Positions 11,191 to 22,820 are shown, counted from the first letter of the stretch. The stretch is DNA of 64,000 nucleotides from Schizophyllum amplum (GCA_007026445.1 VDMD01000001.1:4588001-4652000), one strand, 5' to 3'. Program-made: numbers and translations. The notes: a model not told the origin generated them from the sequence alone.

Positions 11191-14110
11191 TTAGTTGGCC
11201 GTCTGGTCAGCCGTCGAGGGCTCGTCTACCTTCGAACACGAAAAGGGACCTTCCCAGAAGATCTCGGCCCCACCCTCGCCGCCCCCACCGATGTCTGATA
11301 AATCGACCAGTCAGCTCATTCTCTACGATGCGCGCGAGGAAGTCGTACGTACCCCCGTTCTCCCCAAGAACCATGGGCCCGACAGTGCCCTCCGGAAACA
11401 CATGCCGCCAGTTGCCCACGAAATTGCGTCCGCCGACAACGTAGCCGTAGAAGAACGTGTGGTTCCGGAAGCCAGAATGCGCTGCGTACTGCGAATCTGT
11501 GGCACATCGGTCAGTCTTTCTCTGCACCCAACAGAAAGAAGAGCCGAAAGGAAAGGGAAGCGAAGTAAAGCAGACACGTACGGTCGTTGGGAAAACGCAG
11601 CAGCCCGACCATCCCATCGCAGCTGCGCACGCGCCCGTAGAACACCCAGTCGTAGTACGCCGCCGCGTGGTGCTCGTCCGTGCTGCCGACCAGCAGAATA
11701 GACGACGTATGGCAACACTCCTTCAGCGCGCGCGGCGGCGTGACACGCCTGCGATGTCCCGCACACGGATCCGCGTTCCGCTCGACGTCCATCGTCTCCT
11801 CGTCCTCGTCCTCCGAGTCCTCCTGCCCCGCATACGCCGCCTCCCACGTATCGTCCTCCCGCGGCGGCCGGCCGAACGCGTACAGGAAATCCTTGCTCGG
11901 CTGCCGCCGCTCCTCGCCGCAGTGGTCGCACTTGCCCTGCTCCTCAAGACCCAGCCCGTGCGTGGAGAAGACGCGCTCCATCCCCTCGATCCGCACACGC
12001 TCGCGCGTCCTGCAGCCCGCGCAGTTGTCCTCATCGACCGGCTCGTTGACGCTGCGGTACCGGAAGCGCCGCCCGTCGTTCAGCACGGCGTCGCAGTGCT
12101 TCCCGTCGTCCGACACGCGCAGGCGCGTCGACGGCGGCAGCCAGCCGGTGCGTGGGTCGTCGTGCCCAGGTAGGCGACCATCGGTGTCGCACGCGATGCC
12201 GCACGTAAACTCCTGCAGCCTGAACACGACGGGCTGCATCGTCAGGAAGTTGAGCCGTCTGGAATCAGCGGGACGCTCGGGCATATCCAGGAGTGGCCTC
12301 AGCTCCCGGATATCGGGGATCTGGGCATAATACGTGACTTAGCGAATGAACGGTTGCTGCACACATAGGTAGACACGCACCAGCATGCGGCCCAACCAGA
12401 GGCCTTCTAGGGTACCGGGTCGGTACATGAGACCAAGGCGCACAGACTCCGCGAGGGAACTGGGCGGGCTTGCGGGATCAACTGCCAAAGTCATCAGCAT
12501 AGGTCTCGATGAGGACGAGAAGGACTACGAAACGCAGAAGAGGAGAGGACTGAAGAAGCAGCTCAGCTACTCACATGAGGTGTGCACAGTCCGGCTCATG
12601 ATACTCCGCGCGCCGTCCGTGTCCCATCCCATGCTGCGCGTGAACGGTAAGCCCGCCTTCGTGAAGGGCTCCGTGAGTACGGCAGGAGGTGGCCCTTGAC
12701 CAGCTTGGTAGGGAACCGGAGTGCTCTTGTTCGCATTGAGCTCGTTGATGTCCGCCTTCGTCATTTGCACCTGCAGTCCGTCAGCATGCATCATGCAGGC
12801 ACACGAAGAAACGCAACGAGAAGCAAGGCCAGTCTTCCGGGCGACGACGCGGTGAACTATGTTCGGGACGGGAAGCGCGCTACTCCCAAGTCAAGCGAGA
12901 GCGGCAATAGCACCGGACGAAATCACTCACATTCAACGGCTCCAGAGGATTATTACCATGAAGTTCCCTATGCCGAGCGAGTCGCGTCGGATAGTCCTCC
13001 TCAAGGATGCTAGCAAGGGCTTCGCTGATTTTCATCGGTGTGCGCTCTAGACGGACGAAGTAATGAAGTTTGGCGACCATGGAGAGGAGCGGTTGCACGT
13101 AGTCAAAGACGTAACCGGCGTAGTGCCATGCACTGGACCTGGATGGTGTCAGATTTGCATTGTAAATGTGAGGGACGACGTACTGCGTGCGAGGAAAGAC
13201 TGGATAGTTGCCATGCACGGTGGCGATGGACTGGGGGAGATATCGACTTTCGGGACCGACGCCGCGGGGAGGGTAAAAGTACTCGGGCGGTATCTCGCCT
13301 GAGGCGTACTGCGGGTAGAGGTCAGTAAGAATTTGGCCGAAGGGGACGCGACGCACGCGAAAGGGGATGATGATGTACGGGAGCAGGCCGTCCATAAGCC
13401 TCGCTGTGGTCTCCGGTGGCTCCGCTGCGATGCGCTCTGCAAGATGTGTAAGCATGGGTGCTCGCAAGTCGATCGAAGGCACACGCACCGGGGGTGCTCA
13501 ATAGCCAGAGCGTCCAGAAGGCGGCTGTGAGCTCGTCGTCCCTCGAGGGCCATGAACATGTACCGCGCGCGGCCTGCTCTGGGGTGCGCGGCTGCCTGTC
13601 CGTGCGGATGCGGGCTAGGATGTACTCGATCGCGTACTCGTAGGCTCCCCATTTGTTGAGCATGCTTGCGTTCCGGCCGTCATCGAGCACGAGCATAGCG
13701 TGGGCGCCGACCATCGCGGTATCCGCGTCCGGATCGGTGACGGGGATCTTGTTGACGATGGGGGCGCGGATGGTGTCGTAGTAGACCTGGAGCTGGCCGC
13801 TCAGGTGCACGGGGCGGACATGTATACCTGTGAGCGACTGCGGTGACGCGGGGGGCGCGTGCGCGGCGCGTTCTGCCGACAGCCAGCCGGTGCGGCGCTG
13901 GAGCGCGGGCGCGTCAAAGACTTCGCGAAAGCAGAGTGCCCGTGCCGAGTGCGTGCTCAAGACAGCCTTGAGGTGGTCGCATGTTTGGGAAAGGGCGTCT
14001 AGGTCATGGGGACCCTCGGCGGCGAGCTGGGCGGCAAGCGCCTGCTGGAGCTCGAAGGGGAGGCGGCAGAGGCGTACGGGGCATTTTCCTGGTGGGGTGA
14101 TCTCCTCCAT
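11191..14110 (-). CDS. Large F-box protein, seven exons
   Basis: Exons on the minus strand: 14110-13489, 13436-12931, about 12833-12575, 12481-12381, 12320-11582, 11496-11353 and 11294-11191, giving about 820 residues. The 5' boundary of exon 3 is uncertain; a weaker donor/acceptor pair would add about 15 residues. Residues 15-65 form an F-box (RLPFELQQALAAQLAAEG ... ALSQTCDHLK). The middle part carries the block MYRPGTLEGLWLGRML. The C-terminal half has Cys pairs (NCAGCRTRERVRIEGMERVF and KCDHCGEERR), an acidic SEDEDEE stretch, and the closing blocks WVFYGRVRSCDGMVGLLR and FFYGYVVGGRNFVGNWR typical of a basidiomycete F-box family. Expected role: substrate receptor of an SCF ubiquitin ligase; substrate unknown. 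Ten CGT triplets stand directly upstream of the start codon. Confidence 0.8.

Positions 14111-14111
<1 letters not shown>

Positions 14112-14141
<30 letters not shown>
14112..14141. repeat. CGT trinucleotide microsatellite (10 units)
   Basis: Ten perfect CGT triplets end one base before the start codon of the large F-box gene on the minus strand, so the transcript 5' leader would carry (ACG)10. Confidence 0.9.
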
Positions 14142-15928
14142 AGTGGTGGTAGGAAGCAAGAAGCGGAGTGGATTTATATGGGCCACTCATTCTACACTTC
14201 ACGACATCGCGGGCGGAAATAAGTCACTTAGCGCGCACGGGCGGCGCGGGACAAACGGGTGTTAGCCCCGTTAATTCATTTATTCCCACGCTTCACCGCC
14301 CGACTGACCACGGCCCCTTTGCATTGTTGACCGTGCCGCGCCCGTTCACGCAATCAACCAGAACGGCAACAGCATCCCCGCCCTCTATTGCCGATTCAGG
14401 TCCCCGTCCCAATTGCCGTCAGGACCCCACTTTCGCGGACTTGGAATCGACGGCCTTCTCGGCACGCATCTGCGCCGTTCGTCTTCGACTCTTCGCCCCC
14501 CCCCGTTCGCGCGTCACGATACGCAGCTTTTCTCCGTCGCACCCGTCTTCTAGCCCGCAGACGCCCAGGCACCTGCAAGTCCCCAGCTCGGCCCAGCGCT
14601 GCTCACACTCCGTTCGCAGGGTCCTGGAACTCACTGAATAGTGTGCCGTCACTCCAGGTCATCCCTTCGGCCTATCATCGTAGTCATCTGCTGTCCGCCG
14701 CAATCGGGGTTGGAAAGTAGCGCTGCGCAGACCGATACTCGACGTCGCGCGGGCGCCCATCCCACAGCTCAGGCGCGCGCCGTCCTGCTCTGCTCGCGTT
14801 CGCCGGTCAGTCACTTACCCTGCATCGTTCATTCGTGTTGCCATCTGTCAGCGTGCAGGTTCGCATTTGATCCCCGTGCATCGTGCCATCCCCGTCTTTG
14901 TGTCCGAATCGAATACGCTTCGGCGCGCCGATCAGGTATGAACGGGGTTGCATCAGGATCGCCGCCCGGGCCGCGTCCCTTGTCTGGATCGCGTGGCTTT
15001 TCTTCGGTCTTTCTTTGGTCTCTGAATCGCGATTCTTCAGCTTCAGCCTATTCCATCGCTCTTTGACTCACCTCTGCATCCAGCGTATCAGCCTGGGCCT
15101 CAACTTCAACAATCGCCTTTGATGCCCTCCAATCAGCTGCCATACTTTCGGACGTAATGGTATAAAGCGCCGTATGTAACCGGCCAACGCCGTACTTTCC
15201 CTGACGGGCCTGGCTGCGTCCCTAGCTTGCGCGTCTATCGATATCGCTGACCGGCCCCCGCTATTTTCCTTTCATTGCCATTTCCCTTTCAGCGATTGCT
15301 CAGCGCTCAGCGACCAGCGCGCACATGCCCGAAGCGAGACCGGGTCTCGCCTTACTAAGTCTGCGCGGAAGGCGACTTGAGGGAAGTTGAGGCAGACGCG
15401 AGCCTTGCTTTTGACGTCGAAATCAAACGCCCCGGCGAGTAACTCTGCACCAGCTCTTCACCTTGATTGAGTGCTTACTGTATGACTCGCGCCGGCCTTC
15501 GTCTGCACTTGACTTGAACGGCGGATGATGACCCGTATATTTTTTGCGTACGCCGTCATTTGTTGAGTCCAAGGCGCAGCGCGTCTTGAAGACGACGACC
15601 TCGTGGGAGAGGCGGAGGCGCGGCTCGAATGTCTCTAGCACGTCGTGCGGCGAACTAAGGTCTTTCTGAGGCACGTTAGACATTTCTCTATGGATTGAGA
15701 GGTATCCAAATCCTGGGGAGATAGATTAAGGCTGAGAAGAGACAGCTTCTGAAGGCTGGAGAGACGAGCGGAAAGTCGAACATTATGCACGTGACTTATG
15801 CATGACACGTCTTCAGATGCAAACAACAGACAACATCGTAGATTCGCGCCTGGAGGCATCATCAGCCTCAGCTTCGGATTTCCGATTATCGTCGGCGAAC
15901 CCAAGGCGACAATATCCCACTACATAAC
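14142..15928. other. Divergent intergenic region
   Basis: This 1.8-kb region lies between the large F-box gene (minus) and the next F-box gene (plus). Several frames are open at 14168-15122, but they overlap in all phases, lack convincing splice sites and look like GC-rich background. Pyrimidine-rich stretches on the plus strand suit a promoter region. No gene is claimed. Confidence 0.4.
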
Positions 15929-17564
15929 ATGCAGCCTATCCACGCCATCCCAGAGCTGCTTGATCTCATCATCGGTCTTGTTTCTCTGTCCGATTTGCCG
16001 AATCTTGCGAGGACATGCAGGGACTTCTTCGGTCCGGCCGCTCGTCGACTATGGGGGTCCACGGACAGCATAAAGCACCTCTTAAACTGCCTGCCAGAGT
16101 CATCCTTCGAGACTACCTACGACCGGCAATTTCGGCGGCAAGTCTTGGTGTGCACCTAGCTTGTTTCTCCAGAAAAAGATCGATGGTCTGACCGCGTTCC
16201 AGGCAGTGACGCGCAAGCTAGAGCCTCAGGATCTCGCCCGTCTCAAGCTCTACTCTAAGCTCATTCGCGAAATCCGCATCAGCCCAGGGGAACTGCACAT
16301 CATAGGCGTACACGAAGTGGTCCGCGCGCTCAATGGCGATTCCCTCTGTCCCAACTTACGGCGGCTTGTCTACGAGGGGCCCTCGATCTGGTCGAGCATC
16401 CTGCCGCACCTCACCTCGAGCTCGCTATCCAGAGTACACATAAACCTGAACTCGGACGCCTGCGGCGACCGCTTCTTCTCCCGCGGCGTAGCATCGAACG
16501 AGTTGGCGTACCTCTTCGCGCTCAAAACCCAACAGCCGAGCAGCGTCACCGTCCTCAGACTGATATGCGTAGAAGAAGAAGGATTCTCGGAGCTAGCGGG
16601 TCTTTTGCATGGGTGGGACAGCCTGCACGACCTTTGCATAGATGGCGATGTGCCGATGAAGGCGGTGGTCGCCCTGCCCGCTCTACGGTCGTTGTCCATC
16701 AACCTCCCCGTCATCTCAGCCGCTCGCTCTAGAACGCTGCAGGACGAGTGCAGGCTGAGGGACAGCCTGAAGACCTTGTCACTGCGTAGTGCCGCGATGC
16801 CTTGCACAATACTCTTCCTCGCTGCCCTAGCGGATGTGCACCTCGTGGAACTCGCTCTAGAGCTATACCGCGACAACCATACGGAAACCATCCTCCAACT
16901 CTGCCAAGCGGTCCAGCAATGCTGCTGCCATCGCTCGTTGCAAAGACTCAGCCTCACCCGAGGCGTCTTCCGTTTCCAAACGCGTGGCATGACCGTGCCG
17001 TATAACTTGGATGACATCCGGCCTCTCCTCGCCTTTGAAAACATGGTCGACTTTAGATTAATCCGCTTGGGAGGGCTCGAGCTGAGCGATGGCGAGATGC
17101 TCGCCCTCGTCGAGGCGTGGCCTCGTCTCGAGGTGTTCCACGTCGACTCGGACCGCCGACGACCACGGCCCGCGCTTTCCCTGCTTGGCATGATATGGGC
17201 CATCGCACGCGGCACGCCCCACCTTCGAGACCTCTGCATACCCGTCGACGCATCGGGAACGGATATCCCCCGCGGAACGTCCGCCGACTTCGCGCAGGAC
17301 GCGCTAACGCGGTTCGGCGTGCTGCATTCGCCCATCGCGTCGGAGTACCGGGTGGCATCGTTGCTCTCCCGATTCTTCCCCAGCCTTCGAGAGATAGAGG
17401 TCGAACGCGAGGAGACACCCGAAAACATGCGGATTGCTGGAGTCACCGAGGCAGAAAATCAACGTCGCCGCAAATGGAGGAACGTGCAGGAGGCACTGCC
17501 AGAATTTGTAGACGCTCGGATGACGGGTATATACAAGCCGATAGGACGTTCACGTCCCATCTGA
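15929..17564 (+). CDS. F-box/LRR-like protein F2
   Basis: Two exons, 15929-16147 and 16203-17564, with a 55-nt intron, give 526 residues. The alternative donor two codons upstream would also be in frame. The first exon encodes the F-box (AIPELLDLIIGLVSLSDLPN ... CRDFFGPAARRLW). The second carries irregular leucine-rich segments (PNLRRLVYEGPSIWSSILPH, PALRSLSINLPV, WPRLEVFHVDS, PHLRDLCIPVDA), then SPIASEYRVASLLSRFFPSLREIEVE, a block shared by all F-box paralogues in this window. The same short-exon/long-exon layout recurs in the genes at 27.5, 29.5, 31.5, 37.5, 39.7, 50.2 and 52.7 kb. Expected SCF substrate receptor. It converges on B2, and its 3' part is repeated as a broken copy at 19440. 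Confidence 0.85.
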
Positions 17565-17680
17565 CTGAAAGTCACTGCTTATCGCATACACCAACGACTC
17601 ACGGAGCTAGCTACTGTGCTTGACTTGCGCCAGAAGGTAGAAGGGGTATATGTATAGATGTACTAACATATCTACGCAAG

Positions 17681-19148
17681 TTATGACCTCGTCGTCGTAC
17701 TTTCCGGCCAACAAAATGTGAAGGCGCGCTTGAGTGTGAGGCTGATCGTTTTTGCGAAGCCTCCGACCTTCTTTCGCGAACGTACTGCAATAGATGAGCC
17801 ACCTAGAATGAATAGGTAGTAACGAGCACTTACTTGGAGGCTCGGTGACATGCGCCTCCGTCGATTTATCGCAGGACACCTCGCTCGCGTCAGCAGCAGA
17901 AGACGGTGGCGCAGTGTGCTCGACGGATGGCTTCTGCGCGTCGTCGCGATCGACTGGGGCTTTCGGAGCGTCCGCAGGAGCTGCTTCTCGCTCAGCCGGT
18001 CCCTCCTTCTCGGCGCCAGACGCCTTCAAGACGCTACGGGCATCGAGAGATGCTATGTACTCCTGGTCCTGCCGCTTCACCTGCTCGATATTGCGCAGCA
18101 TACGCTGCTTGAAGTCCTCCTCGATCCTGCAGAACCATCAGTCAAAGCGCGCCACACAGAAGAACGATACTCACTGGATGACAGCTTCGACCTCCTTGAA
18201 GTACCCGGCTGGGTCGGGCGGGCTGTCGACGAGGGAGAGATCGTACGAGACGTTCATGACCATTCTGAGCATGCCACCCTCGTCCTCATGACCGATCATC
18301 GCGGTAAGAATGGCCAAGCCAAAGTCGTCATCGTCTTCCTCCTCTTGCCCCTCCTCGTCGACCTCATCACCGACGGACTCCTCGTCCGTATACGAGCCAA
18401 TACTCGAGGACTGACCGTTCGCCCGGTCGTCGAAGTCTTGGTGTGGTTCCTCCAGCCGGGCGGGCGCATTCTCATCCTCGTCGAATTCGGAGTTCATAGG
18501 GATCTCTTCCCAGTCCGGCCGATCCGAGTACTCGTTATCCGCTGCGTCGATCGTCAAGCGCATCATCTCCGTGATCACGCCTGCCTTGCGAGGGGGCGGC
18601 TCTGTCCCAGACTTCTTACAGCGCTGAAGAGCCGTCATGCGGGAAGAGTCTTCGGAGAGGCATTGCTGTAGGACGGCACGTTCTGTCGCGTTGAGGTATG
18701 ACTGAGGGCGCGCATTGGAGTATCTCAGGCGGAATTTGACGTTGTCGCCGCACAGTGCACGATGATAGCAATCAGGCCAGGGAAGGGGTTGTATAGCTCG
18801 CAGAGGTCGACGGCCTTCGGGGTGAAATGTATTCGGCAGGATCGGACAGGACATGGCGGACTCGAAGTTCGTATCCGGGTTGTCCGACGGGAAGCCTTGG
18901 ATGACGAAGTCGATACTGTACGAGTGATACCGCATTCCAGGGATGGGAAGACCGATGCCCTGAAGGAAAGAGCTCAGCATGCGTGTTCAGAGCATCGCAA
19001 AGTTACGCACCGAGGTTACGACAGCGACGTACTTGCCGCAGCTGAGGCGGCGGCAGCCTTCTCGCACTTCGTCATCATCCAGACGCTCTAGCGTCTCCAC
19101 AGGATCGATCCAAACGACGATGTAGGAGTGTCGAAGGGGAAAAGACAT
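17681..19148 (-). CDS. B2: unrecognised acidic protein, B family
   Basis: Exons on the minus strand: 19148-19011, 18959-18175, 18126-17834 and 17784-17681, with introns of 51, 48 and 49 nt, phases 0, 2 and 1 as in B1; 439 residues. The start is MSFPLRHSYIVVWIDP. All B-family blocks are present (SAMSCPILPN, LPWPDC, SLVDSPPDPAGYFKEVEAV, QRMLRNIEQVKRQD), as is the acidic linker with EEGQEEEDDDD. The tail encoded by exon 4 (RKKVGGFAKTISLTLKRAF, then FCWP) is nearly the same as in B3 and differs from B1. Unlike B1 and B3, B2 has lost its divergent A partner; only part of the A-side promoter remains upstream. Function unknown. Confidence 0.8.
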
Positions 19149-19302
19149 GCGAATCCAGAGAAAGTTCGGAAGTAGACGTGGGGGACTTGTCACGTCGCGC
19201 CCGCTGAGCAGCCTGCGGTAGAAGATAGTAGGAGACAAGAGGAGAGTATTAGTAAGAAGGGGAACATGATCTTATGTCGTCTTCGGATTGGCGGCTGGTA
19301 TT

Positions 19303-19328
19303 GGCTGCATATGGTGGTTATTGTTCTC
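19303..19328 (-). promoter_or_regulatory. Conserved B-gene promoter element
   Basis: This copy lies 155 bp upstream of the B2 start and is identical to the block at 4908-4933 read in the B direction. Flanking sequence is only partly conserved. Confidence 0.55.
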
Positions 19329-19439
19329 TGCGTGATGGCCGGTCTGATCATGTATGTTTGCGCAAGCTTGGCTGCAGGTTTGCTCCTTTGTTCTCCTTCC
19401 TCTTTGAATTTCGGCCTCCGCGCAAGGCCAGCGGCCCAG

Positions 19440-19795
19440 CGCGAACGACAGCCCACACTTTCCCTGCTCGGCATGATATGGCCATTGCACACGGCCCACC
19501 CCACCTTCAAGACCTCTGCATACCCGTCCGGCGTCAACACAACCGTAACGGCAACGGATATCCCCCGCGGAACGTCCACCTACTTCGCGCAGAACGCGCT
19601 AACGCAGTTCGGCATGCTGCATTCGCCCATCGCGTCGGAGTACCTGATTCTTCCCCAGGATTTGAGAGGTAGAGGTCGAATGCGAGGAGACACCCGCGAA
19701 CATGCAAATTGCTGGAGTCACTGAGGCAGAAAATCACCGTCGCCGCCGCTGGAAGAACGGGCCGAAGGCCCTGCCAGAATTTGTAGACGCTCAAT
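19440..19795 (+). pseudogene. Broken 3' fragment of F-box gene F2
   Basis: The stretch matches 17167-17520 of F2: ctttccctgct, the tract around ggatatcccccgcggaacgtcc, and gctggagtcac are shared. It has no F-box exon and no start. Small deletions, including the loss of about 20 bases where F2 encodes VASLLSR, break the frame. It was created by the tandem duplication that also copied B2/B3. Downstream of it the spacer to B3 is conserved. Confidence 0.85.
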
Positions 19796-19971
19796 ATAAG
19801 CTTAAGTTAACAGTCGTACACGTCCCATTTGACCGAAAGTCACTGCTTATCGAATACACACAAGCGACTCATTGTAATTGTGGCACCGCACCAAGCTAGC
19901 CGCCGTGCTTGACTTGCGTCAGACGGTAGGGGGGTATATGTATAAATGCACCAACGTAGCTACGTATGGTA

Positions 19972-21441
19972 TCATCCCGTCGGCGTACGTTTCGGCCAAC
20001 AAAATTTGAAGGCGCGCTTGAGTGTCAGGCTGATCGTTTTCGCGAAGCCTCCGACCTTCTTTCGCGAATGTACTGCAATGCATGAGCCATCTAGATTGGG
20101 TATACAGTGACGAGCACTTACTTGGAGGCTCGGTGAAATTCGCCTCCGTCGATTTATCGTAGAATCCCTCGCTCGCGTCAGCGGCAGCAGGTGCATGCTC
20201 GATGGATGGCTTCCGCGCGTTGTCGCAATCGACCTGGGCTTTTGGCGCTTCCGCGGGAGCTGCTTTTCGCTCAGCCTGTCCCTCCTGCTCGGCGCCAGGC
20301 GCCTTCAAGACGGTACGGGCATCGAGGGACGCTATGTACTCCTGGTCCTGTCGCTTTACCTGCTCGATGTTGCGCAGCATGCGCTGCTTGAAATCCTCCT
20401 CGATCCTGCGGAGCTATCACAGAGAGCGCGCCACGAAGAAGATCAAGCTCACTGGATGATAGCTTCCACCTCCTTGAAGTATCCGGCCGGGTCGGGAGGG
20501 CTGTCGACGAGGGAGAGGTCATACGAGACGTTCATGACCATCCTGAGCATTCCACCGTCCTCCTGGTGACCGAGCATGGCAGTGAGAACGGCCATGCCAA
20601 GGTCGTCGCCCTCCCCATCCTCGTCCTGCCCTTCCTCATCGCCCTCGTCACCCACGGACCCGTCGTCGGTATACGACCCGCTGCTCGTGTACGACTCGCC
20701 CGCATCGACATTGACAGGCGAGGCTCGATCGTGTTGAGGTGCATCCGGTGCTTTCGATGCGTCCTCCTCCTGGTCGAACTCCGAATTGGTGGGGATCTCT
20801 TCCCAGTCCGGCCGATCCGAGTAGCCCTTGTCCGCTGCCTCGAGCGTCATGCGCAACAGCTTCGTCATCTCGCCCGCGGTACGCGGGGGTGCGCACTCAC
20901 CCGAAGCCTCGTGGCGCTCGAGCTTCATAATGCGGGAAGAGTCTTCGCTGAGATACTCTTGCAAGACCATGATTTCGGAGAAGTTTAGGTACGAAGACGG
21001 GCGTGCATTAGACCACGTGAGTCGGAACTTGACGGTGTCGCCATAAAGAGCGCGATGGTAGCAGTCCGGCCAGGGAAGAGGCTGTATGGCTCTGAGAGGG
21101 CGGCGACCTTCAGGATGGCACGTGTTCGGTAGGATCGGGCAGGACATCGCAGACTCGAAGTGCGCGCCTGGGTCGTCCGTCGGCAGGCCTTGGACAACAA
21201 AGTCAATACTGTAAGAATGATATCGCAACCCGGGAATGGGAAGTCCGTAGCCCTGGGGAACATAGGTCAGTACGCGCTTGCACAGCATTGCAGATCCACT
21301 CACCTGGGTTACAACGGCAACGTACTTGCCGCATTCCAGGCGGCTACACGCTTGTCGCACTTCCTCGTCGTCCAAGTGTTCTAGGGTCTCCGCCGGGTCG
21401 ATCCAGACGACAACATAAGAATTTCGGATGGGGACAGACAT
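19972..21441 (-). CDS. B3: unrecognised acidic protein, B family
   Basis: Exons on the minus strand: 21441-21304, 21252-20453, 20405-20122 and 20072-19972, with introns of 51, 47 and 49 nt, phases 0, 2 and 1; 440 residues. The start is MSVPIRNSYVVVWIDP. Intron 1 is a multiple of three and has no stop, so retention would add 17 residues (VSGSAMLCKRVLTYVPQ); its position, length and GTGAGT/CAG ends match the other B genes, so it is still taken as an intron. Family blocks are as in B1. The linker is rich in Asp/Glu/Ser, and the tail reads RKKVGGFAKTISLTLKRAF then FCWP. Divergent from A2 with 424 bp between start codons. Confidence 0.8.
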
Positions 21442-21865
21442 GAAGGGTTGCACCGGAAGCGTGACGAGCTTCAGGATTAACGAGCGCGAAGTAGGTCTTG
21501 TGAGGGTAGGATGGGCGTTGGGGACGAGAGATGTATTGCGTGCGGGGACGGACCCTCATCATATTGAGGAGATTTGGCTGCATATGGTGGTTATTGTTCT
21601 CCGGATGAGGTGGGCCGGCTGCCGGTTTGCGGCGTATTGATGCCAGTTTGGCAGCAGGCTTACTCCTTTGTCCTCCTTCCACTTTCGTTGCCCACAAGGC
21701 CCAGTCCTTCTTATTAAAGATTGTGCTCATTGTTATCCATAAAATAGCCTGGAACGGCGACAATAGTCATGGTCCAAGCATGCGCCGTCGAAGGCAGCAC
21801 TATAAGACCCAGTCCACAGTGGTAAGGCCTTCCTCACTTTTCGCAACCTTCCATCCGCCTTCCTC
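21442..21865. promoter_or_regulatory. Divergent B3/A2 promoter
   Basis: The interval is 424 bp. The B-side carries the 26-bp shared element. The A-side has a TATA-like tataag at 21801-21806, 60 bp before the A2 start. This is the MITE-free counterpart of the A1/B1 promoter. Confidence 0.6.
21576..21601 (-). promoter_or_regulatory. Conserved B-gene promoter element
   Basis: Third copy of the 26-bp block, 135 bp upstream of the B3 start and identical to the copies at 4908 and 19303. Confidence 0.55.
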
Positions 21866-22820
21866 ATGTCCAACCTTCCCTGCAACTGCCCCGTCGCTTG
21901 CCTGGCTGGTCCAGAGGGCAGACGTGGGGATGATATACAGATCGGTGACGTCCGTGTTGTCACTGCTTCGCTCTTCGACCCCTTCTACTCTGCTCTGCGC
22001 CCCAATCAGAAACCACACGACAATTATGCGCGCACTAATGGTTCGACTGTAATAGGGTCGAAATACAGAGTTTCTGGCTCTGTCATCGTCCCTTCGGCTC
22101 GCGGCTCTGGCGGATCTACTCTCTACGATGACCCCTCTCCCTCTGCCGGCAAACGGCGCCCCGCAATCGTCCTGCGACAATCGAAGAACAGTCGCGGAGT
22201 CGAAATGGACGTCTGCCTGATGGGAACCTTCAATGGTGTCTCTGCCGCAGATATCAGCAACGTCTTCCAGCACTACATCTCTCACATCTATACCGATACC
22301 ATGCCCAACAAGAAGGCGGGCCACCTTCATACTAGCCCGGAATGGCAGAGCCCGTCGCAGGAGCAATGGGTAATCCCATTATTGCATCCTATAAAGCAGT
22401 CAACCATTCCCCCTCGATGGCGCGCGCGGCGTACATCGGGAACCGACACATCGGCGGAGGAGGGCTACTACCTTGAGGAGGATGCGATGTTCCAGCTGAG
22501 AAACTTAGTGACTCGGACCTCTCGCAACTTCGACAATACCGTGGTCTATAATAGATCCGGCGCGCGCTCTGCCTTCGTTGAGAAGTTGGACGCCGAGTAT
22601 CGTCGCCGGCATCCCGTGAGTGTCAAGCTTCACATATTCGTAACGTACTGACCTCATGTCCAGATTGCCAAGATGCATCGGAGAAACGCTACCAAGAAGA
22701 CGCTCGCTTCTGTAAGTCGGGCGCTATGTTGTGCTGAATGTTTCGCTCACGAGACTTCAGCAGCATACGAAGCGGTTCAGCGTCGGTCGCCCGACGCCTA
22801 TGGCCATCAGCGCTTACTAA
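21866..22820 (+). CDS. A2: unrecognised protein, paralogue of A1
   Basis: Three exons, 21866-22615, 22664-22711 and 22761-22820, with introns of 48 and 49 nt, both phase 0; 285 residues. The start is MSNLPCNCPVACLAGPEG. Blocks conserved with A1: SLFDPFYSAL, STVIGSKY, KRRPAIVLRQSK, CLMGTFNGVSAADISNVFQ, YISHIYTDTMPNKK, RNLVTRTSRNFDNTVV, RSGARSAFVEKLDAEYRRRH, and the tail HTKRFSVGRPTPMAISAY. Both introns read into stop codons if retained. No known domain is recognised. Head-to-head partner of B3; its 3' end faces B4. Confidence 0.78.

Larger units (their letters stand above)
17160..19425. repeat. Tandem duplication, unit 1
   Basis: The unit comprises the 3' part of F-box gene F2, the whole B2 gene and part of the divergent promoter that in unit 2 leads to A2. 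Similarity between units covers the F-box C-terminus, the F-box/B convergent spacer (cttgacttgcg and tatacatatacccc are shared), the B gene and the promoter element. At the far end, the piece corresponding to the A-side promoter breaks off near 19400-19430 and joins the F-box fragment of unit 2. Boundaries are approximate. Confidence 0.7.
19440..21690. repeat. Tandem duplication, unit 2
   Basis: This unit holds the F2 fragment, B3 and the divergent promoter leading to A2. It matches unit 1 at 17160-19425 in the same orientation. The far end is approximate because unit 1 is truncated there. Confidence 0.7.

Noticed and set aside
14004..14202. Poly-Thr/poly-Asp frames
   Set aside because: They are translations of the CGT microsatellite in the 5' leader of the large F-box gene.
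16370..17446. 358-codon minus-strand reading frame
   Set aside because: It is exactly antisense to exon 2 of the F2 F-box gene and has no conserved motif; an artefact of GC-rich codon use.
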